From Ipomoea triloba (taxonomy: Eukaryota > Streptophyta > Magnoliopsida > Solanales > Convolvulaceae), in contig NC_044924.1 of assembly GCF_003576645.1 (NCBI RefSeq), positions 5,394,184-5,458,183 on the forward strand: a stretch of DNA of 64,000 bases, read 5' to 3'. The notes under the pieces were generated by a model, which worked only from the letters and a program-made list of their open reading frames with translations, ran no database searches and was not told the DNA's origin. Every line of letters starts with the position of its first letter. Within the stretch, counting starts at the first letter, position 1. This document shows positions 47,259 through 56,451 of the stretch, piece after piece. The translations under genes and the position numbers were made by a program.

Positions 47259-48083
47259 TAATTATAAAATAACAGGATTCTAAAAAAACCCTAGAAGGCT
47301 CCTCCTTCTCTCTACACTCTTTGCTTTCTTTTCCTTGGTTCGGCAGCCGTCGCCTCCGCATGCTTAGCGGAGGCGGTGTCTTCTCCTCTTCACGATTGTC
47401 ATCTTCTTTTGCTCTTTTCTCTCTGCCTCTCCTCTCTATTTTCGCCTCCCCCATCGCCTTCCACCACACCTACGATCTCGCACTGTCGCCGTGTTCTTCG
47501 GTTATCGCCGCCCCTTTTCCTTCCCTTCCGACGTTATTCCTCTTCCCCAGCTTCGGATCTGTCAAGAAGTACGTCACCATTGAATAAGGAAAAGAAGGTT
47601 TTGGGTTTTGCAAAAGGTGAAGTAGGAAGGAGTGGTTTTCTCTTGATTCAAAGCAGTGTTGTTTTTTTATTAGTAAGTTTTGTTGCTATTATACCTTTCG
47701 TTTATTTATCGAATTTGTTGTTTCTCGCATCTTTAGCAAGTTTATTCCCTCTCGCTTCTTTTGCGAGTTTATTCCCTCTCGTTTTTTTGGCGAGTTCTTG
47801 TTATAAGCGTACGTAGAACGATAATTGGTCATGGCGTATGTGAACCACAAAAGAATGAAGATTGATACTCGGGTGGTGTCAACGACTATTGAACTAGAGT
47901 ATGCCTTCGTTATGTTTGACCAAAGTACTATTGATAGTAAAGAAGCTTGGAGTGCTCCTGTCGACTTCAGCTTCAAATTTGTGAAACAGTCTGCGATTCA
48001 AGTTTTCGATAACATTGTTAGGAAATTTATTTTTATAAGGAATGTTTGTCCATTCCATTAATCTTTCTTGTAATTATAAAATA
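47259..48083 (+). mobile_element. Direct-repeat-flanked, transcript-like insertion (class uncertain)
   Basis: A perfect 13-bp direct repeat TAATTATAAAATA flanks 47272-48070. The insert starts like an mRNA leader (AAACCCTAGAAGGCTCC..., then a C/T-rich stretch) and contains a three-fold imperfect repeat GCGAGTTTATTCCCTCTCG near 47720-47800. It ends with a 78-codon ORF (47825-48061) beginning MAYVNHKRMKIDTRVV that I do not recognise. No poly-A tail before the right repeat. It could be a retroposed transcript, a short retroelement, or a native gene with a chance repeat. Confidence 0.35.
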
Positions 48084-48092
48084 TGAATAATG

Positions 48093-48300
48093 GTCAAATA
48101 GGCCATTCAACTACACACTAAATGCAATTAGGCCACCTAACTAAAAAAAATTACAATTAGATCCTGAACAACACAAATTCATGAAATTTCACCAAAAATG
48201 ACTTGTTTACCGATTGATATGATGACGTGTCGGTTACCGAATTTAAAAATAATTTTTTAACTTTTATTCTAATAATTTTAAATAGAAAAGTATTTAAAAA
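48093..48300. mobile_element. Partial copy of the GGTCAAATNGGCC inverted-repeat element
   Basis: TGGTCAAATAGGCCATTCAA ... CAAAAATGACTTGTTTACCG ... GTCGGTTACCGAATTTAAAA matches one arm of the element at 40026-40441. The second arm is missing. Confidence 0.55.
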
Positions 48301-48472
48301 AAAAAAAACAGCCGGAGACGAAGGGCCAACTATGGAGACAAAGGGTTTTAATTCGTAAATGAGAGGTCATGTGTTTGAGTCTCAGTACGGGCAATATTGA
48401 CTCTGTGTAGGTGGAAAAAGTAGTTATGAACAGATACTATATTGTAACAGAGTTAGTAGTATTATATACAAT

Positions 48473-48654
48473 GTGTTGGCTGAGGTATTTTACTATCTGG
48501 CGGAAAACAATGCTGAGTTCGAAGGAATTCTGCTTAAACCTAGTATGGTTACCCGGGGGCTGAACACAAAGAGAAGGCTTCTCCGGAGATCATTGCCAAG
48601 TACACTCTCACTATGCTGAAAAGGAGAATCCCTCCTGCTGTTCCCGGTGTAATG
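48473..48654 (+). pseudogene. Exon fragment of plastid-type fructose-bisphosphate aldolase
   Basis: Translation gives VLAEVFYYLAENNAEFEGIL then LKPSMVTRG, and after a one-base loss in the CCCGGGGG run near 48553, AEHKEKASPEIIAKYTL and MLKRRIPPAVPGVM. These are the class I aldolase block around the catalytic Schiff-base lysine region (LLKPSMVTPG) and the PPAVPGI segment. A GTAAGT donor follows, so genomic and not cDNA sequence was copied. There is no acceptor on the left, no other aldolase exon nearby, and one frameshift: a dead captured or duplicated fragment. Confidence 0.85.
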
Positions 48655-49365
48655 GTAAGTCTTATAGCTATTCTGAAAATATGAGCTTTAATAAATTAAC
48701 ATTATTCTAGTATCTATTATTTCAAATGTTTAAGGCGTTCTTAAAGAAAAAAGTGTTGTCAAATGTTTAAGGCGTTCTTAAAGAAAAAAGTGTTGTGAGG
48801 CTAATACTCCATGTTCTTAGAATAACAAAACATAATCTTAGCAAAAAGTTTCATGTTTTTACATTTTTCTTGTACAAACATCCTCTGAAACAATAGATTA
48901 ATCTTTCCAAATACAGTACTAAATTAGCAAGAAAGTAAAAAAAGGTTGAATTTTTCTTATTCCAATTATCCCTAAGACATTCCATTGACCTACTATCCAT
49001 TGAACAGAGTCATGAATTCAAACCTACAAAAGTCAACAATTAATACATATAGTTAGAAGAATGGCAAAACGACAAAGACCAAGCTGGCTGCCTTTACACA
49101 ATGTTCATATTTCCAACCACCCCCTCTTAAATCCAACCACATCGTAATATATGTTTGACTATTTCTTTTCTTTTGTCACAATCAAAAATTCAAAATAGTC
49201 CCCATGTTGGATTGCTGCCCAGATATTAAAAAACTTACCAATTAAAAAAATAATTCCCTTACCTGGGTAAATCTTATTTTGTGAATTACCACAAAAAAAT
49301 AAATTAACCTAAATTACTCTTAACTTACTAGCTCAATAGGCCACTTCTATTGAGGGTTAAACTTA
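48655..49365. other. Intergenic; 37-bp tandem duplication
   Basis: 48723-48759 is repeated exactly at 48760-48796 (unit starting CAAATGTTTAAGGCGTTCTT). The rest is AT-rich without genes. Confidence 0.6.
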
Positions 49366-50267
49366 GGGAGGTGTATTCAATCACGACTTTCATGAACTTT
49401 TAAATACTTTTATCAACTTTAAAAGTTTGGTGGTATTTAATTTAGACTTTTATAAACTCTTTAAAAGTCTACATGTATTCAATTCAAACTTTTCAAAACT
49501 CTTTAAAAGTATACATGTATTCGATTCAGACTTTTATAGAGTTTTTAAAAGTCTACTGGTATTCAAAAAGTTATTGACTTTCACAAACTCTGTCAGAATA
49601 GGATTTCTATAGACTTTTTCTTCATTAATATAAATAGATGAAATCCAACCCTCCAACCCACTTTTCAACATTCTCTACAGACTTTTTTTCCTCTATCTAA
49701 ACTAGGCAAATTTTTCATCAATTTTACGGTACGTTTCAAATCTTTCATAAATACTTTTTTTTTTATGTTCAAGCAAATTCAACACTCCAACCCCAAACTT
49801 TTTAAGATTCTCCACAATTTTTTTTCCTCTATTTAAACCATAAACTCTTCATTAATTTTACGGTATGTTTCAAACCTTTCATAAGTATCATATACTTTGC
49901 TCTGAAAATTATTATTTGATGATGTTTAGAGCAATTTTTTTTTTCTGCAAAACAGCAGCAAGAATTTCTTGCTGCTGATCGCAGCAAAAAGAAAAAAATA
50001 ATAAAAAAAATAAATTGCTGAAAATTATAATCAATTAATATAAGTTATAAAATGTTTGTAGGGGTGTATTCAATTTAAATTTTTAATGATTTTTGTAGAC
50101 TTTTTAATATTAAAAAGTTTTTAAAAGTTTATAAATGTTTGTCATACAGATATTTACAAACTCTTACAAAGTTTATGAATGTTTAAAAGATTCTAGTAAA
50201 GTATACAAAAATTCTATAAAGTCAATTAAAATCTATCACTTTAAAAGTCTTGATTGAATACACCCCC
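49366..50267. mobile_element. Tourist/PIF-like element, 902 bp, TTA target duplication
   Basis: Ends GGGAGGTGTATTCAATCACG and, on the complement, GGGGGTGTATTCAATCAAGA; TTA on both sides (49363-49365, 50268-50270). The left interior (about 49430-49580) has an imperfect tandem repeat of about 60 bp based on ACTTTTATAAACTCTTTAAA. A further GGGGTGTATTCAAT end at 50062 suggests that the right 210 bp is a separate or internal unit. Confidence 0.65.
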
Positions 50268-50270
50268 TTA

Positions 50271-50787
50271 GAACTATGTTTACCAAACTAATAGTCTGAC
50301 TAATTTGGTTGTGAATTTGTGACGGTCCCAATTAAAATTTATTATTGAGTTCAAGAAGCGATGAACAACCTATGAGGGACTTCTGGAATGTTGATTTACT
50401 TGTCGCATTTTCTAGAAAAAGGGTATTGGTTGTTGGGCGCTGCTTGTAAATTTAAAAGACAGTTGACGAAGTCGTAACGGTCGCTGTCGGCAATACGTGC
50501 TTTCTTCACCGTATTCCCGCCATTTGTGCCGCAACTTTTCTCCTTCCCTAATTAATATTATCACCAAAAATAAATAAATAAGTACATATATACATACAGG
50601 CTAAACCTTTGGCTGGCTGGATCAGATTGAAGGGTTCAAGAAAATCCAGTAGTCTTATCTCTCAAGAGGACGGCCGGCCGGCAAGAAAAGATTAAATCTT
50701 TTTTCTTTTCTGCACTTCCGGGGAGCTTTCAGAGACGGAGAGATCTAAGTCAAGGTTAGTATCTTTCAGTAGTTGCGTGCAAGCGAA
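50271..50787 (+). other. Promoter and 5' leader of the CML gene
   Basis: Intergenic up to about 50600; then leader-like GC-mixed sequence (GACGGCCGGCCGGC at 50669-50682). No defined TATA box chosen. Confidence 0.35.
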
Positions 50788-51279
50788 ATGAGTAAGAATG
50801 AAGCGGTGAAGTTAGACGACGGGCAGTTAGCGGAGCTCCGGGAGATTTTCCGGTCATTTGATATAAACAATGACGGCAGCTTAACCCAGCTCGAGCTCGG
50901 CTCACTTCTGAGGTCGCTCGGCCTGAAGCCAAGCTCCGATCAGCTGGAAACATTGATCCAAAAGGCTGATAAAAACAACAACGGCCTGGTTGAGTTCTCG
51001 GAGTTTGTTGCCCTGGTGGCGCCGGAGCTTCTTCCGGCGAAATCGCCGTACACGGAGAAACAGCTGAAGCAGATGTTCAGGATGTTTGATAGGGATGGTA
51101 ATGGGTTTATTACGGCAGCAGAGTTGGCTCACTCCATGGCCAAGCTGGGACATGCCTTGACGGCTGAAGAGCTGACAGGGATGATCAGAGAGGCTGATAC
51201 TGATGGTGATGGCAGGATAAGTTTCCAAGAATTCTCTCAGGCGATTACTTCAGCAGCTTTCGATAATTCTTGGGCTTAA
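50788..51279 (+). CDS. Calmodulin-like protein with four EF-hands (CML16/17/18 type), 163 aa
   Basis: The first ATG in frame is at 50788 (MSKNEAVKLDDGQLAELREI). Four EF-hand loops, all with Asp at position 1 and Glu at position 12: 25-36 DINNDGSLTQLE, 61-72 DKNNNGLVEFSE, 101-112 DRDGNGFITAAE, 137-148 DTDGDGRISFQE. All should bind calcium. C-terminal AFDNSWA is typical of the CML16-18 group. Such proteins are cytosolic or nuclear calcium sensors that change partner binding on calcium entry; partners are unknown. No intron in the coding region; a 3'-UTR intron (51287-51691) is likely, with the last leaderless exon continuing to about 52050. Confidence 0.92.
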   Translation: MSKNEAVKLDDGQLAELREIFRSFDINNDGSLTQLELGSLLRSLGLKPSSDQLETLIQKADKNNNGLVEFSEFVALVAPELLPAKSPYTEKQLKQMFRMFDRDGNGFITAAELAHSMAKLGHALTAEELTGMIREADTDGDGRISFQEFSQAITSAAFDNSWA

Positions 51280-52358
51280 ATTCCAGGTACCTACCAATTC
51301 CCATCTTTTCTACCTGTGATTCTAGGGTTTATCATTCATTATAGTCTACTGATTTGATTTGCTTGATCAAAACTAAAGAGGTAAAAATTTAAACTATTTA
51401 TATATGTTCCAGAAAGATGAATATAATTATTAATTAATCATTCACTCAAGATTATGAAGAAATGAACCTGCTGCTGCTGGTGCAATTGTGCAAAGTCACA
51501 TGGCATTAGATCTACTGCTGCTAAAGCTTTTCCAGGAAAAAAACATGATTGAAGCAAGCTCCTTTAGACTGCCTGGCATTAAATAAATGATGTCACAAGA
51601 ATCAAAACATAAACAGATAGATATTCTCAAGTAGCATAATCAATCTTAAGACAGAAGAATGATCGATCTTCTTTACCATTGTTTTTTGCAGGTTGGATAA
51701 AATTTCAGACCCCAAACCAATGCTGTTGTGTGCATACTTCAGATAATGTCGACTCGTCATGCTCTCCATATTCATTCATATTGCATTTGTTGTATCCTGT
51801 GATGATAAAGCAAGCGAGAAGTCCAGCATCCAATGTAGTGTTCTACAACGTGATATTATGGCCTCCGTTCTTTGTTACTCTGTCATATGTTCCCTATTTT
51901 TTCATGTAAGGATGAAAATTTTGCACATAGAAGATCAATAAATCAATTTTCTGTGCTTTCTTGTATAGAGTTTACACTGTTCTTGTCAATGCTACTCCAC
52001 CTCAACCCTTCATTGATGGTTAGAGATGCAAAAACACTGTATTTAACAGCTTAATACCATGCCACTGGCCAGAAATGCAATGTTCAGGCTGACTATGGAA
52101 GACAACTGATTTTGGTTGGTATAGACATTGAACAAAAAGTTTCATTGAGAGTGGAAATACACATGGATCAGGTTATATTCCAGAAACCCATTACAGCAAA
52201 AAGCACGTAGAGAGCTATATCAGATCAGAGGCATTCAAAATTGTTTAGAAATGGGAACACATATTTCAACTATTGTAAAAAATTTATAGTGTATGATTGG
52301 CCAAAAAAACCTATAATCAGACCAAAAAAGAAAGCTAGTGTACTGTGTAGAAATTGCA
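51280..52358. other. CML 3' UTR with intron, then convergent spacer
   Basis: Donor CAG|GTACC at 51286/51287 and acceptor TTTTTTGCAG ending 51691 suggest a 405-bp 3'-UTR intron. 51692-52050 is the probable terminal exon. The remainder is the 3' side of the minus-strand DPM2 gene. Short ORFs here have no support. Confidence 0.5.
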
Positions 52359-52697
52359 TCATGCCTTCTTCTTCTTCTTGGATTTGAGCATCACATATCC
52401 AATGAACATACTCAAGAAGCTGAGAAGTGCTACACCAGCAAATACAGGAATGATGATGGCATATTCTTGTGGGAGAAAGTACTTGTGCACAAAATGATCG
52501 CTGTCAACAAAAGGCTGAAGAAAAGACTCATCTTGTTAAAAACTTAAATTGCTATAAATGTTACAAAAACATGTGCCAAAATTTATGCAATCAAATTGAC
52601 AACTGACCAGGATAATGACCCAGAAGGTATAATATGTGAAAATTGACAAGCTGGTTACAGTTAAAAGCAGCCCAACAGCTTTATCTGCTAATTCCAT
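52359..52697 (-). CDS. DPM2: Dolichol-phosphate mannose synthase regulatory subunit DPM2, 2 coding exons, 81 aa
   Basis: Exons 52697-52608 (30 codons, MELADKAVGLLLTVTSLSIF...) and 52514-52359 (PFVDSDHFVHKYFLPQEYAI ... SKKKKKA, stop). Two transmembrane helices, about 9-30 and 50-72, with a short loop containing F-LPQEYA and a basic ER-retrieval-like Lys tail. DPM2 is the small ER-membrane subunit that stabilises the catalytic DPM1 and anchors it; the complex makes dolichol-phosphate-mannose for N-glycans, GPI anchors and mannosylation. Length matches the family (about 80). An AG acceptor just upstream of the ATG (TTTGAACAG|GCAAAG) shows a 5'-UTR intron; the leader exon was not found. Confidence 0.93.
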
Positions 52698-52848
52698 AGT
52701 AATCAACTTTGCCTGTTCAAACAGCAAACAGAACTAGTTTAAATGAGGAAGTTGTACAAATCATTATATAAGGAAGTCAAAATCATTATAAACTACAAGA
52801 TCGAGCAAAATCAATGGTACACAGGTTCACATGTTAACAGAGATTCTC

Positions 52849-52907
<59 letters not shown>

Positions 52908-53579
52908 TAAAGGTTTCCCCGATGTCACTGACACAATCGGATATTAAACTACTGTTTAAATTTCAGAGGAGACAGTTTAGCTTAATGCTTTCATATGCCA
53001 TGATTATTACCAAAAGTCAAGGACAAACTTTAAAGCATGTTGGTATGTTATTAAAGATTTTTTTTTTTTAAATCCTGGACAACTTTACGTGGTTTCTCTA
53101 GAGTTAGTAGTCCAAAAGGGCTAAAAAAAATTAATTTGCAATGATTCAAATGTTCGTTGCAATAAAACTATGAATTTTGTGTACAAAGAAGTCTTTAATA
53201 ATTTGTAATTTAAAATACAAATTAGATTGTACGTAATTGGTTTCTTATGTGTGCTATTTTAATTTTCAATAAATATAAATTTTAAATGATTTATTTAGAT
53301 TTAGGATTGTTTTTCGGTTATGGTATATAATGTAGAATGAATAAACAAATTAGTATTGCTAAATAAAAAAATTGACTGTAACTTTCAAGCATAATTTTAG
53401 GCACAGGAAGAATGCTAGTTATGTTATAAAACAGCACCAGCAAAATATAGTATTAGTATCCTACAAATTAATAAATTACATTGCCCCTAAATCCAAGATA
53501 CCAAGAAATTCCCAAAATTTAGAGAAAGACATGAGCAAATTTAAGAAAAGCAAAACATAATAACCAAAACACTAAATAC
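52698..53579. other. 5' side of DPM2; (TA)n microsatellite
   Basis: Contains the 5'-UTR intron of DPM2 and an uninterrupted (AT)n run at about 52853-52904. Otherwise AT-rich, no gene seen. Confidence 0.5.
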
Positions 53580-53623
53580 GAGTTAATTCTAGGAATGATC
53601 CTTCAACTATTGACTTTTACTAA

Positions 53624-53934
53624 GGGTGTGTTTGGTTTGCACATGGAAATCGAAATCGGAATGGGTATCAAATACGTAGTACTAGGTAATGGTAATGGGT
53701 TTTGGTGAAAGTATTTTGCATGTTTGGTAGTACGGTGTAATGGAAATGATTATTAAATAGTTGGGGAAGCGGAGGAGGAAGGGAAATGAAACCCTTATTT
53801 TATTAGGGAATGAGTTCTGCAATTAATGGGTGTAATCAAAACTCATAGTAGTGTTCTAAAAAGCTGTCAACCAAACAATAGCAATGACTTTGATACCCAT
53901 TCCTGATAGCTAAACCTATCAACCAAACACACCC
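53624..53934. mobile_element. Tourist-like MITE nested in the left arm, 311 bp
   Basis: Terminal repeats GGGTGTGTTTGGTTTGC and, on the complement, GGGTGTGTTTGGTTGATAGG, flanked by TAA on both sides (53621-53623, 53935-53937). The right arm of the host element reads straight through the equivalent site (GACTTTTACCAATTTTT on its complement), giving an internal empty site. Confidence 0.85.
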
Positions 53935-54119
53935 TAATTTTTATCCTCGACTTTTAATTTGAACAAAATTGATCCCTTGACTATTGATTTTGTTCCAATT
54001 TTGGTCCTTCTATTAAATCTCAATTAAGTAGGCATTAAATCTTATGGCAAGAATGTAAAATCAAATCATTGGCCCTTTTCTTCTTCATTTCTTCTCCATT
54101 GCCATTTCTTATTGGATGA

Positions 54120-54540
54120 AATAAAGAATTCCTCAAACAAATTCCAGAACCGTAGGAGAAATGTTGAAATACAACTAGACCAACTTGCTATTGTATTCCA
54201 GCAACCTCATCTACTCTTAAGGTTTAATTTGGTGTGTTGACGCAGGTGGTTAAAAGGAGTCCTCATTCAACCTAGGCATTGGATTAGGTCTAATGTATGC
54301 CATTGCAGGTTGCAGAAATGAACTCAACAAGATTGTAGACTTACCTTTGCAATTCGAAACCTTAATTCAAACTCACAAAGCACAAAATCAGCAGCTCTCA
54401 ACTCCATCTGATGTTTCAACCCTCAACAACTTGTCCTGCTTCTTCAACACTGACCGCCACGAAAAATTTAAGGACAACGGCGATTGTTGTGGTCGGCACA
54501 CAATTTGCAATAAGGGTTCTAGAATTTGGTTGAGGAATTC
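54120..54540 (+). pseudogene. Gene fragment carried by the Pack-MULE-like element
   Basis: The stretch SSFNLGIGLGLMYAIAGCRN followed by ELNKIVDLPLQFETLIQTH has the pattern of a plant protein family with a short hydrophobic helix followed by a coiled-coil (POLAR-like or a relative), usually read as ...LGIGxGLxYLIAASKNELxKMVELR. It is preceded by a TAA and a possible splice acceptor (GACGCAG near 54246). Upstream DNA (54130-54230) is also gene-like. The parent is unproven; no complete domain is present and the frame soon runs into arm sequence. Confidence 0.45.
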
Positions 54541-54760
54541 TTTTTTTTTTTTTTGGTAAGAAATGGCGATGGAGAAGAAATGAAGAAAAAAGGGCCAAAG
54601 ATTTGATTTTACATTCTTGCCCTCAGATTAACACCTACTTAACTAAGATTTAACAGAAAGACTAAAATTGGAACAAAATCAATAGTCAAGGGACCAATTT
54701 TGGTCAAATTAAAAATTGGTAAAAGTCAATAGTCAAAGGACCATTCCTGGAATTAACTCT

Positions 54761-56451
54761 ATTAAATACCAAGTCATACGGTTTTGAAGACCAAACACCA
54801 GAACATGACTTAAGAAGAAAAGGAAAATGCAGAAGCTCTAAATGAATATTCCACAAATTTCAACCCATTGTGAAGATCTGATTGCTTATTCCCTTTGCAA
54901 CATGGACTCCCATCAAACCAAAACTAATGTAACTTGTGTATCTAGTTTGAATAGTGCAGTTTTATGTGGCATTCTCAATGAGCTGAATTTCATTTCAATC
55001 TCTACTCTAGCATTGACTTAACTAGCTTAAGTACATGTTTGGCCCAACTTATGTAGGAGCTTATTTACTCCAAAAAACACTAAGACATGGAGCCAAACAC
55101 TAAAACAACAAGAAGGATTTTTAAGGGGAGAACCTCCTCTTCATTAATAATAAGCTGAGCAAACCAAGAATTTAGATAGACTTAATTCTCCACAAGTTTC
55201 CACAAAACTCAAGAAAAATATTGCAAATAAAAAATATTCACTTTTTGCAAGATCATATCCAGGGTTTGATATTAACAAGCCATGCCTGAACCAAAGATCT
55301 CAATTATATGCCCACAACTTTATTGTTTATATAATGAAATGAAGCCTGCATCCTGTGTTCTCAATAAGCATCTTATTGCTCTCAATTATGAACAAGCATC
55401 ACCCTTAGCATCCATAGCCCATTACCCCAATATCTGCATCTAACCTCATTCACTAGCCAATTATGAAAATAAACAGGTTGTCTAACCTCATTCTGCTAGA
55501 CAATTATGCAAAATAAACAGGTTGTCTAACCCCATTCTGCTAGCTCATTACACAACATAAACAGCATGTTTGACCTCATTCAGCTAGCTCATTACACAGC
55601 ATAAACAGCAAGTCAGCATATTATACATATCCATCACTTAGTAGATTATGCAAAGAAAGTCACAATCCAGTAATAAATGGATACCAGTAAAGCTGCAAGC
55701 ACAAATCAACCATTCAATGAATTCCAATCTAACTAAGATCCATTAAAAAAAAAAAAAAAAAAAAAAAAAANAAAAAAAAAAAAAAAACTTTTTTATCCTT
55801 AATTATTTTGAGTATTGAAATGTAATCCTTTAATTATAAAATGAAAATATTTAATCCGTTAATTATCTTTTAAATTATAAGCATAAGTATCTTACTTGTC
55901 AAATAAATAAATCGCTTTTTAAACCAATTTTGAGAAGGGATATTTTGATAACTTTATGTAACAATTTTCTTCCTCTCTTCGCATTATCGTTCAACTAACA
56001 ATAGAGCAATAAAATATTTCACCTTGACGCACATTTCTTCATTCACACACACACACACAATTGACGCACATCCATACAAATTGACAAGAAACTGACAACA
56101 ATATAATAAATTAAAAGGTAACTACCATTTACAAAATCAAACTTGTAGCATCTAGTTTAATTTAATCTTCTTGCGACTTGAAGAAAGCTTTCTTTGGATT
56201 AAGGACATGTTGTGCTTTCCAGATCATATCGAGCTGAGAGCACATTCCACAGTACTAATTAGAATGCATGAAAATTGCCTGCTTAAGAATTTTTCAGCAC
56301 AAAAACAAAACAATTATAACGATCCAAAATTTCAAAATCTCCGCCAAACATAAATATGATCACGCTGGGGTAAACAGAGAACCAGAAAAACTAATTCTAA
56401 TAATATCCGCTTACACAGCAGATCTGTGTTACTTTTGTTATTTACCTAAAT
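54761..56451. other. Intergenic; 44-bp minisatellite and an interrupted poly-A run
   Basis: 55439-55612 is a four-copy imperfect tandem repeat of about 44 bp (units at 55439, 55481, 55525, 55569; core TAACCTCATTCnGCTAG). 55745-55787 is a poly-A run with one N at 55771. Short CA repeat at 56047-56060. No gene. Confidence 0.6.

Larger units (their letters stand above)
53580..54760. mobile_element. Pack-MULE-like element with captured gene fragment and nested MITE
   Basis: Outer inverted repeats of about 210-230 bp: left GAGTTAATTCTAGGAATGAT..., right ...ATTCCTGGAATTAACTC, both continuing through the GATCCCTTGACTATTGATTT and GGCCCTTTTCTTCTTCATTT blocks. Flanks ACTAAATAC (left) and ATTAAATAC (right) are a near-perfect 9-bp target duplication, as for Mutator elements. 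The interior (about 54120-54530) is not transposase but gene-like sequence, listed separately. The left arm is split by a Tourist-type MITE. Confidence 0.75.

Noticed and set aside
47376..47816. 146-codon + strand ORF, Ser/Leu-rich
   Set aside because: C/T-rich leader composition plus a low-complexity repeat; no domain. Kept only as part of the direct-repeat-flanked insert.
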